63,278 bases of DNA. Source: Methylococcaceae bacterium UBA7658 (GTDB taxonomy: Bacteria > Pseudomonadota > Gammaproteobacteria > Methylococcales > Methylomonadaceae). The stretch covers positions 1-63,278 of the forward strand of contig DLHW01000072.1 in assembly GCA_002483425.1 (NCBI GenBank), in the 5' to 3' direction. A model generated the notes under the pieces. It was given only the letters and a program-made list of their open reading frames with translations. It was not told where the DNA came from and searched no databases. The first letter of the stretch is position 1; every line of letters starts with the position of its first letter. This document shows, piece after piece, positions 1-9,417 of this stretch. Position numbers and translations under genes: made by a program.

Positions 1-536
1 CTATCGCTTCTGGGGACTAAAAATAACGCTACGTTTCCAAGATTTTCAGCGTATGAAGACGGCGCGTTAGCGGTTAAAATATCAACAGAAAGTTTGGTGC
101 GCTAAACAGAAATCCGGAAATACTTGCTTCGCCGTATCTATGGCATTGGTCATGCTGAGAACCTTAATATTGGTCAAAAGGTAAAAATGCTGGTTGCCAT
201 CCGTAGCCTATGCCGGCATACAATGAATCAGGATCTGTGCTGAAACATCTGGCGTCTCGACCTCAAATTAGATTTAAGAATAGGCTGAGATTTGATTGGA
301 AGACTGCGGGAACTCAAGCAGAAGATCAAAAAACAAATAAAAGACAGTCTTATCCGGCGGTGAAATGAAATCTGACAAGCTATAACAAATTAATGGGTTT
401 TATAGGTTTTCCTCGACCTTTCAAAAGGCATCTGCATGATTCTGAAAAAACGTCTTAACGATAGCAACGCTGATGCTACCTTTTAAGTTGCACCCTGATT
501 TTATGAAAACTGCGGAGATATCGCTAACCGTCAAAA
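1..536. other. Spacer without a recognisable gene
   Basis: Nothing can be named here. The plus strand from about 106 to 251 reads open for about 48 codons with coding-like composition, but it has a stop directly upstream, ends at a TGA and matches no family I recognise. It could be the remnant of a decayed gene. It lies downstream of the hisD stop. Confidence 0.4.
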
Positions 537-1838
537 TTAAATCCTGAATTCCGCGGACTTAGCATGCGCTGTTAAACTCTCGCCACGCGCCAATATCGAC
601 GCAGTTTTGCCGAGCTCTTGCGCGCCTGCTTTGGAGCAGTTAATTAAACTGGTGCGCTTCTGGAAGTCGTAGACGCCGAGGGGCGAGGAAAACCGGGCGG
701 TGCCGGAGGTGGGTAGAACATGGTTGGGACCGGCGCAGTAGTCGCCCAAGGCTTCTGCTGTATAGCGGCCCATAAATACCGCTCCAGCGTGACGAATGTG
801 TTGGCTTAATTCTTCAGGTTTTTCGACCGAAAGTTCCAGGTGTTCAGGCGCGATGGAGTTGGCGACTTCGGCGGCTTGCAGCAAATCGTTGACCTTGATC
901 AGTGCTCCGCGCCCGCGCAAAGAAGCCCGGATAATGCTTGCGCGTTCCATCGTGGGTAAGAGTTTTTCGATGCTTTGCTTAACCTGGTTTAGAAAATCGC
1001 CGTCGTCGCTAATCAAAATCGCTTGAGCGTTTTCGTCGTGTTCGGCTTGGGAGAACAAATCCATTGCGATCCAGTCGGGATTGGTCTTGCCGTCGCAGAT
1101 GATGAGAATTTCCGAAGGACCTGCAATCATGTCGATACCGACTTGCCCGAATACCAGTTTTTTAGCGGTGGCGACGTAAATATTGCCGGGACCGACGATC
1201 TTGGCGACAGCGGGGATGGTTGAGGTGCCGTAAGCGAGCGCGGCGACAGCTTGGGCGCCGCCGATGGTAAAAATGCGATCTACACCAGCCAAATAAGCCG
1301 CAGCCAAAACCAAGGCGTTTTCCTCGCCTTTCGGTGCCGGTACCACCATAATTAATTCGCCGACACCAGCAACTTTTGCCGGAATCGCATTCATCAAAAC
1401 AGAGGAAGGATATGCGGCTTTGCCGCCCGGCACATAAAGCCCAACGCGGTCTAACGGGGTAATTTTTTGCCCTAGCAACGTACCGTCCGCTTCGGTATAT
1501 TCCCAAGACTGCATTTTTTGGTGCTCCGCATAGGCGCGGATGCGGTTGGCGGCGGTTTGCAATGCGTCGGCTTGGTCTTGCGGTATGTTGCCGAATGCGG
1601 CGCTTAAGCTGGATTTATCCAGTTCCAGTTCGGACGCATTCTCGATTTGCCGCCGGTCGAACCGGTTGGTATACGCGATGACCGCCTTATCGCCGTTGGC
1701 GCGCACGTCAGCGATGATGTCCATGACTTGGCGGTGGATGTCAAAATCCTCGGTTTCGTTCCAAGTCAGGATGGTTTGCAATTGCCCGGCGAAATCGGGC
1801 GACATTGCATCCAATTCAGTTATCTTAAGATCAGACAT
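537..1838 (-). CDS. hisD: Histidinol dehydrogenase
   Basis: This enzyme catalyses the last two steps of histidine synthesis: the NAD-dependent, zinc-dependent oxidation of L-histidinol to histidine in the cytosol. The protein has 433 residues, the usual length. The family's zinc ligands and catalytic residues are visible: Gln and His in LFSQAEHDEN, the Glu-His pair in SIAPEHLELS, the Asp in LGDYCAGPNH and the final His in TAHAKSAEFRI near the C-terminus. It starts 4 bases after the hisG stop, so the two are very probably co-transcribed. It is the last gene of the mla-murA-his run. Confidence 0.97.
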   Translation of the reverse strand: MSDLKITELDAMSPDFAGQLQTILTWNETEDFDIHRQVMDIIADVRANGDKAVIAYTNRFDRRQIENASELELDKSSLSAAFGNIPQDQADALQTAANRIRAYAEHQKMQSWEYTEADGTLLGQKITPLDRVGLYVPGGKAAYPSSVLMNAIPAKVAGVGELIMVVPAPKGEENALVLAAAYLAGVDRIFTIGGAQAVAALAYGTSTIPAVAKIVGPGNIYVATAKKLVFGQVGIDMIAGPSEILIICDGKTNPDWIAMDLFSQAEHDENAQAILISDDGDFLNQVKQSIEKLLPTMERASIIRASLRGRGALIKVNDLLQAAEVANSIAPEHLELSVEKPEELSQHIRHAGAVFMGRYTAEALGDYCAGPNHVLPTSGTARFSSPLGVYDFQKRTSLINCSKAGAQELGKTASILARGESLTAHAKSAEFRI

Positions 1839-1842
1839 AACG

Positions 1843-2469
1843 TTATCTTTTAGCCAGAGTTTTTTCGAATTGTTCCAAAAGGGAAGCTATGGCCTTATTT
1901 TTCATTTTCATCGCTGCCTTATTGACCACCAGCCGGGAGCTGATGTTCATTATTAATTCGCGCGGTTCAAGATTATTTGCCCGCAGGGTGTTGCCCGTAT
2001 CGACAAGGTCGACGATGCAATCGGCGAGTCCGACTAAAGGCGCAAGCTCCATCGATCCGTACAATTTAATGATTTCGGCCTGGATGCCTTGATTGGCGAA
2101 ATAGCTGTGCGCGGTTTTGACATACTTGGTGGCGACGCGGATACGGCTTTTCGGCAGCGGCGCATCTTTGTGCGCGGCTGTCATCAACCGGCATTTGGCG
2201 ATGCCTAAATCCAGCGGTTCGTACAAGTTTTCCGCGCCGTGTTCCAAAAGTACGTCTTTTCCTGCGATGCCTAAGTCGGCCGCGCCGTATTCGACAAAGG
2301 TCGGCACGTCGGTAGCGCGGATTATCACAAGGCGCACATCGTCCCGCGTGGTCGATAAAATCAGTTTGCGGGATTTTTCGGGATCGTCGACCGGCGTAAT
2401 GCCGGCTTCCTGCAAAAAAGGCAAGGCTTCTTCGTAAATCCGGCCTTTCGATACGGCAATTGTTAGCAT
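1843..2469 (-). CDS. hisG: ATP phosphoribosyltransferase, short form
   Basis: This protein performs the first committed step of histidine synthesis, joining ATP and PRPP. At 208 residues it is the short form: it has the catalytic domains, including the PRPP-binding segment DLVDTGNTLRANNL near residue 150, but not the C-terminal regulatory domain of long HisG. Short HisG proteins normally need the HisRS-like partner HisZ for activity and feedback control; no hisZ is in this window. It starts 8 bases after the murA stop and is followed 4 bases later by hisD. Confidence 0.96.
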   Translation of the reverse strand: MLTIAVSKGRIYEEALPFLQEAGITPVDDPEKSRKLILSTTRDDVRLVIIRATDVPTFVEYGAADLGIAGKDVLLEHGAENLYEPLDLGIAKCRLMTAAHKDAPLPKSRIRVATKYVKTAHSYFANQGIQAEIIKLYGSMELAPLVGLADCIVDLVDTGNTLRANNLEPRELIMNISSRLVVNKAAMKMKNKAIASLLEQFEKTLAKR

Positions 2470-2477
2470 ATCAGCAA

Positions 2478-3743
2478 TCAGTTAGGAACCCGGCGGATCA
2501 CCGCGCCCAGTTGGGAAAGTTTTTCTTCAATGTGATCGTAACCGCGGTCGATATGGTAGATGCGGTCTACCTGCGTACTGCCTTCGGCGGCCAGCGCAGC
2601 GATAACCAAGCTTGCCGAAGCCCTTAAATCGGTCGCCATGACCGGCGCGGCCGTTAGGTTTTTAACGCCTTTACAGATGGCAGTATTCGACTCCAGCTTG
2701 ATGTCGGCCCCCATCCGCTGCAGTTCCTGTACGTGCATAAATCGGTTTTCGAAAATGGTTTCAGTGATTACGCCAACGCCGTCGGCAATGGTGTTTAGCG
2801 CGATAAACTGGGCTTGCATGTCGGTCGGGAACGCCGGATAAGGCGCAGTCCGCAACGAAACCGCTTTGGGTTTTTTACCGTGCATGTCGAGGCTGATCCA
2901 GTCGTCGCCGGTTGCGATTTCGGCACCGGCCTCAGTTAGTTTATCCAGTACCGAATCGAGAATATCGGGACGGGTATTTTTGAGTTTCACCTTGCCGCCC
3001 GTAATGGCTGCAGCAACCAAATAAGTGCCGGTTTCGATCCTATCCGGTAATATTTCATAATGAATTGGTTCCAAACCGAGTTTTTCAACACCTTCAATCA
3101 CCAGCACATCCGAGCCGATGCCGGAAATTTTAGCGCCCATGCTATTCAAAAAATGCGCTAAATCAGTGACTTCAGGTTCTCGCGCCGCATTTTCCATGAT
3201 GGTTATGCCTTCCGCTAAAGCAGCCGCCATCATCAAGTTTTCCGTGCCGGTCACGGTAACTTGCTCCAGGACTAAGCGGCAGCCTTTGAGTTTTTTTGCT
3301 TTTGCGTGAATATAACCGCCGCTAACGTTAATATCCGCGCCCATTTTAATCAAGCCGTTGATATGGATGTCAACCGGACGCGTGCCGATGGCGCAACCGC
3401 CGGGTAGTGACACATGGGCTTCGCCGAAACGCGCCAGCAAGGGTCCCAAGACTAGAATAGAGGCCCGCATGGTTCTAACCAGTTCATAAGGCGCCTCAAA
3501 ACTGTTGATGCTACTGCTGTTCACTTCGATGTTCATCTTTTCGTCGACCAGCAATTCAACGCCCATTCGCCCCAATAATTCCATTGTCGTGGTGATATCG
3601 TGAAGATGAGGAATATTACCGACGGTAACCGGGGTTTCGGACAGAAGGGTGGCGGCCAAAATAGGCAAGGCGGCGTTTTTGGCTCCGGAAATCCGAAGTT
3701 CGCCGGAAAGCTGGTTACCGCCCGTTATGATTAGTTTATCCAT
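2478..3743 (-). CDS. murA: UDP-N-acetylglucosamine 1-carboxyvinyltransferase
   Basis: MurA transfers enolpyruvate from PEP to UDP-GlcNAc, the first committed step of peptidoglycan synthesis. The 421-residue protein has the substrate-binding Lys-Asn in SGAKNAALPI near residue 22, the active-site cysteine in PGGCAIGTRPVD near residue 115 (the residue attacked by fosfomycin in this family) and the catalytic Asp in FPTDMQAQFI near residue 305. In many gammaproteobacteria murA follows the mla genes with an ibaG/bolA gene between; here it follows mlaB directly with a 21-base gap and no bolA-like gene. Confidence 0.97.
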   Translation of the reverse strand: MDKLIITGGNQLSGELRISGAKNAALPILAATLLSETPVTVGNIPHLHDITTTMELLGRMGVELLVDEKMNIEVNSSSINSFEAPYELVRTMRASILVLGPLLARFGEAHVSLPGGCAIGTRPVDIHINGLIKMGADINVSGGYIHAKAKKLKGCRLVLEQVTVTGTENLMMAAALAEGITIMENAAREPEVTDLAHFLNSMGAKISGIGSDVLVIEGVEKLGLEPIHYEILPDRIETGTYLVAAAITGGKVKLKNTRPDILDSVLDKLTEAGAEIATGDDWISLDMHGKKPKAVSLRTAPYPAFPTDMQAQFIALNTIADGVGVITETIFENRFMHVQELQRMGADIKLESNTAICKGVKNLTAAPVMATDLRASASLVIAALAAEGSTQVDRIYHIDRGYDHIEEKLSQLGAVIRRVPN

Positions 3744-3764
3744 ACGTGGTGTGTTTGTGAGTGT

Positions 3765-4103
3765 CTACGCGGGTTCGTTGATTTTGAGTTGACTGGCTGC
3801 GTCTTGGGCAAAATAGCCCATGTCGTCCAGTCCGCATAATTTGGCCAGATTTAGGATCTGCGCCGGAAGATTAATAAAGCGCAATTGTACTCTTTTAGTG
3901 CGGGCGTGTTTTATCCATTCCAGAATTAACGCAAGGCCGGCGCTGTCGGCGTTGCCGACCTTGCCGAAATCCAAAGTGATATGTTTGGCCGTGGATAAAA
4001 AACCAAAAGAGCTGACAATTTTTTTATCCATCGCCGGAAAAGTCAGGTCGCCGTCGACAGCGTAACGGCCTGCGCCTTCATGCACAATATTCAATAGGCT
4101 CAT
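3765..4103 (-). CDS. mlaB: STAS-domain subunit of the Mla lipid transporter
   Basis: MlaB is the small cytoplasmic STAS protein that binds the MlaF ATPase and stabilises the MlaFEDB complex, which moves phospholipids between inner and outer membrane. The 112-residue protein has the STAS signature ADSAGLALILEW near residues 51-62. Its ATG overlaps the mlaD stop by 4 bases, which implies translational coupling. The call rests on the STAS motif and on position in the operon. Confidence 0.88.
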   Translation of the reverse strand: MSLLNIVHEGAGRYAVDGDLTFPAMDKKIVSSFGFLSTAKHITLDFGKVGNADSAGLALILEWIKHARTKRVQLRFINLPAQILNLAKLCGLDDMGYFAQDAASQLKINEPA

Positions 4104-4579
4104 TTTTTATCTTGCGCCTTTTCCTCGGCCGATTTAAACAAGAATTGGCCGATAGCTTTTTCCAAAATAATCGCCGATTGGGTAATCTCGATAGTGCTGC
4201 CTTCTTTCAAATATTCACTGGAACCGCCCGGCTCGAGGCTGACGTATTGCTCGCCTAATAGTCCGGCTGTAAAGACGCCCGCAGTCGCGTCGTCCGGTAT
4301 CTTGTCGTATTGCGAATAAATCCGCATTTTGACGACCGACTCGAAAGTCTTGGGGTCGAAGCTGATGCCGCTGACCTGACCGATTTTGACGCCCGCTGCG
4401 GACACAGCGGATTTCACTTTTAAGCCGCCGGAATTCTCGAAGCGGGCGGTTACGGTATAACCTTTTTGTTCGGTAAAAGAACTTAAATTACTGACTTGTA
4501 ACGCCAGAAAAAATAATCCCACAATACCGGCGGCTACGAAAAGCCCAACCAGAGTATCCTGGGTCACCGTATGTTGCAT
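4100..4579 (-). CDS. mlaD: MCE-domain substrate-binding subunit of the Mla transporter
   Basis: MlaD is an inner-membrane-anchored MCE protein that forms a ring on the periplasmic side of MlaE and receives lipid. It has one N-terminal membrane span (about residues 8-29) followed by a single MCE domain with GLKVKSAVSAAGVKIGQVSG. I choose the ATG at 4579 because a GGAGA ribosome site lies 9 bases upstream, built from the last codons of mlaE; the longer reading from 4594 would need a TTG start. The usual mlaC gene for the periplasmic shuttle does not follow it; mlaB does. Confidence 0.93.
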   Translation of the reverse strand: MQHTVTQDTLVGLFVAAGIVGLFFLALQVSNLSSFTEQKGYTVTARFENSGGLKVKSAVSAAGVKIGQVSGISFDPKTFESVVKMRIYSQYDKIPDDATAGVFTAGLLGEQYVSLEPGGSSEYLKEGSTIEITQSAIILEKAIGQFLFKSAEEKAQDKK

Positions 4580-4580
4580 G

Positions 4581-5363
4581 TTAATCGTCTCCAAACATGA
4601 GTGCGGTCAAGATAAAGTCAAGACCTAAAATACTGAAAGCGGAATTCACGACGGTGCGTGTCGTCGCCCGGCTCACACCCTCGGAAGTCGGTACGGTATC
4701 GTAACCTTCGAACAACGCGATCCAACTGACCACGAAACCGAACACCAAACTTTTGATGACGCCGTTAACGATGTCGTCTTGAAAATCGATCTTCGCCTGC
4801 ATCTGCGACCAAAACGCGCCTTCATCCACGCCTAAAAGTCCGGAGCCGACGAATTGCCCGCCCAAGATGCCGACAGCGCTAAATAAAGCCGCCAGCAACG
4901 GCATGGACAGGAAACCAGCTAACAAACGCGGCGAAATGATCCGTTTGATAGGATCGACCGCCATCATTTCCATGCCGGAAAGCTGCTCCGTCGCTTTCAT
5001 CAGGCCGATTTCAGCGGTTAAGGCGGAACCTGCGCGCCCTGCGAACAATAAAGCGGATACGACAGGGCCGAGTTCCCGCACTAACGACGCCCCAACCATG
5101 ACGCCCAAACTTTCTTCCGCGCCGAAATCGGACAAGGTGTAATAACCTTGAAGGCCGAGCACCATCCCTACGAACAAGCCGGAAACGGTGATAATCAAGC
5201 AGGATAACACACCGACCGAATACATCTGGTTGAGCAGTAGGCGCGGACGCGGCAATATGTCCGCAATGCCGGCCAGCGACTGCAAAAGAAAAAAAGCGCC
5301 GCGGCCCACTTTGGTGAAACCGGCGCGAGTGTTCTTCCCTAAATATTGAAAGAATTCCATCAT
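4581..5363 (-). CDS. mlaE: ABC permease of the Mla lipid transporter
   Basis: MlaE is the inner-membrane permease (MlaE/YrbE family) of the phospholipid transporter. The 260-residue protein has an N-terminal amphipathic stretch and five to six hydrophobic spans, with the family segments RELGPVVSALLFAGRAGSALTAE (around residues 90-112, given in part) and MKATEQLSGMEMMAVDP. It lies between mlaF (15-base gap) and mlaD (no gap), which fixes its assignment. Confidence 0.95.
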   Translation of the reverse strand: MMEFFQYLGKNTRAGFTKVGRGAFFLLQSLAGIADILPRPRLLLNQMYSVGVLSCLIITVSGLFVGMVLGLQGYYTLSDFGAEESLGVMVGASLVRELGPVVSALLFAGRAGSALTAEIGLMKATEQLSGMEMMAVDPIKRIISPRLLAGFLSMPLLAALFSAVGILGGQFVGSGLLGVDEGAFWSQMQAKIDFQDDIVNGVIKSLVFGFVVSWIALFEGYDTVPTSEGVSRATTRTVVNSAFSILGLDFILTALMFGDD

Positions 5364-5378
5364 GACTGAGTAATACGA

Positions 5379-6215
5379 TTAATAGCGTTTCCCGGAAGAC
5401 AGTAAATCGTCCTGAATATCCCTTGCCGGATAGTGAAAATGGACGGGACCATCGGCGGAACCTTCCATAAACTGTTGCACCCATTCCGAAGCCGAATGTT
5501 TGATTTGTTTAGGCGTACCTTCGCCGATCACTTTGCCGCCCGAAACCACATAAATATAATCGGCAATCGCCGCCGTTTCAGCAACGTCATGGGATACGAT
5601 AATCGTCGTCAAACCTAGAGTTACATTCAGCGACTTAATCAGATGCACCAGAACGCCTTTTGAGATCGGATCCTGCCCGGTAAACGGCTCGTCGTACATG
5701 ATCATCATCGGGTCGAGCGAAATCGCCCTGGCTAGCGCCACCCGCCGCGCCATGCCGCCGGACAGTTCGTTCGGCATTAAACTCCTAGCGCCCCGTAAAC
5801 CGACCGCCTGCAATTTCATTAACACCAGTGTGCGGATCATCGATTCGGGAAGATGGGTATGCTCGCGCAATGGAAACGCCACGTTGTCGTAAACGTTCAT
5901 ATCCGTTAATAAAGCGCCGCTCTGGAACAACATGCCGATGCGTTTGCGCAGGTTAAACAATTCGCCCCGGCGCAAGCGGTGGACGTCGAGACCATCCACC
6001 GTTATCGAACCTTGTACCGGATGCAACTGCCCGCCAATCAATTTTAATAACGTCGTTTTGCCGGTTCCGCTCGGGCCCATGATGGCGGTGATTTTCCCGC
6101 GTTCGAAATCCAGCGAAACATCGTCGAATATGACATTGCCGCCGCGCGCAAAGGATAAACCCTGGACAGAAACTAAACTGTTGTGCGAGCGGCGATCAGC
6201 ACCCATATCCGGCAA
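5379..6215 (-). CDS. mlaF: ATPase subunit of the Mla lipid transporter
   Basis: MlaF is the cytoplasmic ATPase that powers the MlaFEDB phospholipid transporter. The 278-residue protein contains Walker A GPSGTGKTTLLK near residue 49, the ABC signature LSGGMARRVALARA, Walker B MIMYDEPFTGQDP and the switch His in IIVSHDVAETAAIAD. The first 15 residues are not conserved, and a second ATG lies three codons in. It heads the seven-gene minus-strand run that ends with hisD. Confidence 0.95.
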   Translation of the reverse strand: MPDMGADRRSHNSLVSVQGLSFARGGNVIFDDVSLDFERGKITAIMGPSGTGKTTLLKLIGGQLHPVQGSITVDGLDVHRLRRGELFNLRKRIGMLFQSGALLTDMNVYDNVAFPLREHTHLPESMIRTLVLMKLQAVGLRGARSLMPNELSGGMARRVALARAISLDPMMIMYDEPFTGQDPISKGVLVHLIKSLNVTLGLTTIIVSHDVAETAAIADYIYVVSGGKVIGEGTPKQIKHSASEWVQQFMEGSADGPVHFHYPARDIQDDLLSSGKRY

Positions 6216-6356
6216 GAAATAAAAATTCCAAAATAAACAGGATATTGTCTATGAGGAGAGGCTAGGGAGTCAAACAATAATCAAGAATTTGACGCTTTCT
6301 GCCGTCAATTCATTTAATGGGGTGATAAACGGCTTACCGGCGACGGCCTCGTCGAT

Positions 6357-9146
6357 TTAAAAACCATAGCTCCAAGTAAATGACAATGCACCGTCGCGGT
6401 CGAGCTGGTAGCCGTTGAAGTCGGTGTAGACCGGTTGCAGCCATTCGAAAGCGAGGCTGTGTCCGGCGAAAGCGCCGTCAGGGATATTAACGTTAAGCCC
6501 TAGCCCTAAATCGACCATTTGCCCGCCGTAATTGGCCGGGAAGTCGGCTGGATTTGAACGGTGCGCGGCGTCGTTCTCGCGGAGTAAAGCCCGGTTTCCG
6601 GCTACCACGCTTTGCAAACAAGCTTTATAAGAAGCTTCGTCGAAAAACATATGGCCCGTTCCGTCGTCGAATTCGAACAGAAACCTAGGGCATTCGGTTT
6701 CGGATTTTTTAAATTCGATATTGTCTTTAGGATAACGCCCATTGATGGCGCCTTGCCAAGTGTATACGCCCCGCACCGAAGACGATAGCCAATCCGTCCA
6801 TTGGTAGCCGCCCCAAACCGTACCCTGGAAAATGTCGCCGAACGAAAAATTGGAACTGTTCCGGCTTTCCATACGCTTAGTACCGCTTAGTTGCGCGCCC
6901 CACGAAAATGGGCCGTTTTCGCCGGTGTAAGTCAAGCTGGGCTTAAAATCCCAGGTGCCGCTGCCAAGCTGCATCCCGTAATGGATAAAGCCCCCGTCTA
7001 ATTGATGATTTCGGCGTAATTGAATGCCTGCATCCCCCGTAGGTGCGCTGAATCCCAAGCCGGCATTGATGTGATGATGCGGCTTGTCCCATAACTTAAA
7101 CAAGGCGTACATGCCGGTGTCGCCGACTCCGCCAGTTTCATGGCCGGAACTGAGATGGTGTTCGATATGGCCGCTGGCGTTCCCGATATTGGCGTTTTCA
7201 ATCGATGCGCCCGGCCGCAGGAACATGTTCATATCGGTAAATTGCGGCATCAGCATCAGCGTCAGCCAATCGGCGGGGGCGTACATCAAATCCAGCATGT
7301 GCATGTGCATGGTCATTTCGACGGGCACCGTAAAGCATTGGTTCAACCGGCCTGCGCCATTCAGGCACACCTTGTTTTGCAGCGCCAGCTCGTTGGCAAT
7401 CCGGTCGCTATGCAGCATATTTCCGGCCTGGCGGCTGTACATGTAGCGGTAACCCGCCATCATGTCGCCCGCTTTGTCCAAGGTATGGGCAAACATGATG
7501 CCTGCCGGGGCTTGATGCTGATGTCCGTGATGATGGTTAGAGTGGCCGACAGCACCGCTATCGCTTGCTTGACCCAATGCGGCTAAGTCGAGTTTTAAGG
7601 CCGCATTAGCCACCCAGAAATCGAAATCCGAATAGTTACCTTCCCCACCGCCACCCAGTTTTAATGCGCCTTGATGGGTGTAATATTCGAACCCGGCCTC
7701 AACTGCCAAGCCTTTGGCGAATTGCTTACTGACCGTGACACCACCGCTTAATGTTCCGAAGCCGGACAAGCGATGGTCACTGGAAAAAAAGGCAGGCACT
7801 ATCGCATCGAATTCGGCGCCGCGCCCCGGATCGGCGTGATGCGAAATAAAATAAGGCTGATAGAAATAAGCCTTATTTTGCGAGTAATAGCGGATTGCGG
7901 GTGTTATCGTCCAGCCGTTGCCAAACGACTGCCCCCAATCGGCTTGGAAGGTATGGGCGTTGATCTTCCAGTCGTCGTGGAAATAACTGTAATTAAAATG
8001 CAAGGCGGCATCCAGCATCTCAAAATAGTGCTTATAACCGATTGTCCAGTTGAGCTGATTCCGTTCTTCCGGACGTTGCTCCAACAGCGTTCGGCCCGAT
8101 CCTGCTAACGATCCCGGCGCATCCGAACCCGCGCCTAGCGGTTTTTGATGGGGATCGACAAAGATAAAAGTTGAGTATTTATAAGGGTTCGATAAAAAGC
8201 CGGTGCTGCGGGTAAAGCTCATGCCCGTTTCGAGCAAGGCGTTTTTATTGAGGATTTGCGTTAGACCCAAATTTACCGCCCAATCTTCGCGGTTACCTTG
8301 GATAAGCGCGGCATTCGTGCTTAGTGCAGTGCTCAGATGGCGCTGCGAATAAGCTCTTGTGATTTCGGCATAAGGCCCTAGATCGTGGTCGGAGATAGCC
8401 GACGTATCGCTATTGGTATAACTTAAGCCTAGGTTTAGACTGGTTTGTTTCTGGTTAAAGTCAAACCGGCTATTGATGCTACCGAAACGCGATTCGTAAT
8501 CGTCCTCGACCGAAATCCCGCCACCGATATCCAATGCGGCGTTGTCCCAATCGTAGCCGAGTTTGAAATCGCCTTGTTTCCGGGTTTCGGGCGACGCTAC
8601 CGATAAGGTATGGACTAATTGTTTACTCTTAACATACCGGATTGCGCCGGTTTGTTCGTTTACAACCCCGGCCTTAGGGTTGAAATTTTTATCCAGGTAA
8701 ATCGTCTGGGTTCTAAAAATCGGGCTGGCGGAAGCAGTCGCATCGGTCTTTAATGGATTCCTATTGCCGCCGTAACCTAAAGGCGCCGTGCTAATCGGCG
8801 TTGCGCCGCCCCAAGTGTCTTGGGTGTAGTTGAAGGCGAATTTGATGCGGTCGGTTAACGAAAACTTGCCGCTGCCTTTGATGCTGTCCACTTCAATCGG
8901 ATTGAAGTTCTGGAGGGTATTGAATAAATCGCGTTTGCCTTCTTGGAAATGGCTGTACTGGAAATCGATTTCGCCGTCTTCGGCAGCTTGCGCCGCTGGT
9001 TGCAGCATGCCGGGCAAAATTAATGCGGCGGCGGTTAATGCAGGTAGCGTTGCAGAGGAAAATTGGGAAATTTTTTCCTCCTTTGGCTTAATTCCATTTC
9101 TGTCAGCGTATTCCTTTGTATTTTCTGTAACATTAATCCAGAGCAT
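6357..9146 (-). CDS. DUF3570-type outer-membrane fusion protein, copy A
   Basis: This is a predicted outer-membrane protein of 929 residues and unknown function. A signal peptide ends near AAQAAEDGE (about residue 56). The N-terminal half to about residue 530 has DUF3570-like segments: FQYSHFQEGKRD, IKFAFNYTQDTWGGATP, ASPETRKQGDFKLGYDWD, LEQRPEERNQ, FEYYTHQGALKLGGGGEG. A His-rich linker (SNHHHGHQHQ, about 534) leads to a second barrel-like half with GYRYMYS, a Cys pair (CLNGAGRLNQC), MTMHMHMLDLMYAPADWLTL, YGMQLGSGTWDFKPSLTYTG and a C-terminal phenylalanine (SFTWSYGF), as expected for BamA-assembled proteins. The start is uncertain: an AAGGAGG lies in frame downstream but precedes an ATT codon. 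It is the last member of the array and the only one next to the 9418-9894 gene. Confidence 0.8.
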   Translation of the reverse strand: MLWINVTENTKEYADRNGIKPKEEKISQFSSATLPALTAAALILPGMLQPAAQAAEDGEIDFQYSHFQEGKRDLFNTLQNFNPIEVDSIKGSGKFSLTDRIKFAFNYTQDTWGGATPISTAPLGYGGNRNPLKTDATASASPIFRTQTIYLDKNFNPKAGVVNEQTGAIRYVKSKQLVHTLSVASPETRKQGDFKLGYDWDNAALDIGGGISVEDDYESRFGSINSRFDFNQKQTSLNLGLSYTNSDTSAISDHDLGPYAEITRAYSQRHLSTALSTNAALIQGNREDWAVNLGLTQILNKNALLETGMSFTRSTGFLSNPYKYSTFIFVDPHQKPLGAGSDAPGSLAGSGRTLLEQRPEERNQLNWTIGYKHYFEMLDAALHFNYSYFHDDWKINAHTFQADWGQSFGNGWTITPAIRYYSQNKAYFYQPYFISHHADPGRGAEFDAIVPAFFSSDHRLSGFGTLSGGVTVSKQFAKGLAVEAGFEYYTHQGALKLGGGGEGNYSDFDFWVANAALKLDLAALGQASDSGAVGHSNHHHGHQHQAPAGIMFAHTLDKAGDMMAGYRYMYSRQAGNMLHSDRIANELALQNKVCLNGAGRLNQCFTVPVEMTMHMHMLDLMYAPADWLTLMLMPQFTDMNMFLRPGASIENANIGNASGHIEHHLSSGHETGGVGDTGMYALFKLWDKPHHHINAGLGFSAPTGDAGIQLRRNHQLDGGFIHYGMQLGSGTWDFKPSLTYTGENGPFSWGAQLSGTKRMESRNSSNFSFGDIFQGTVWGGYQWTDWLSSSVRGVYTWQGAINGRYPKDNIEFKKSETECPRFLFEFDDGTGHMFFDEASYKACLQSVVAGNRALLRENDAAHRSNPADFPANYGGQMVDLGLGLNVNIPDGAFAGHSLAFEWLQPVYTDFNGYQLDRDGALSFTWSYGF

Positions 9147-9284
9147 GGAGGCGGCAGTGTAAGTTATACCTTGACATCAACGGGCTTGCGAACTGACGCG
9201 GATGAGGTATTGAGCGTTAAAAGATCAGGATAACATTATGACAATATAGTCTTATGGTAAGATCGCTGGTGTAAAGTTCATGTT

Positions 9285-9317
9285 AAAAGCGGATAACACT
9301 TGGCGGTTATCCGCTTT
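9285..9317 (-). terminator. Rho-independent terminator after the 9418-9894 gene
   Basis: Ten-base arms AAGCGGATAA (9287-9296) and TTATCCGCTT (9307-9316) form a hairpin. On the minus strand it is followed by TTTT, about 100 bases past the stop of the small secreted protein, so copy A at 9146 probably has its own promoter in 9147-9284. Confidence 0.65.
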
Positions 9318-9417
9318 ACTTATGCACTAAACACCGGAATCATGGGGTTTTGCAGTTTGAAAATATTATCGTGTTGAATTGCGGGAAGCCTAATATTTTC
9401 CGGTAGCTAGTACTGTA

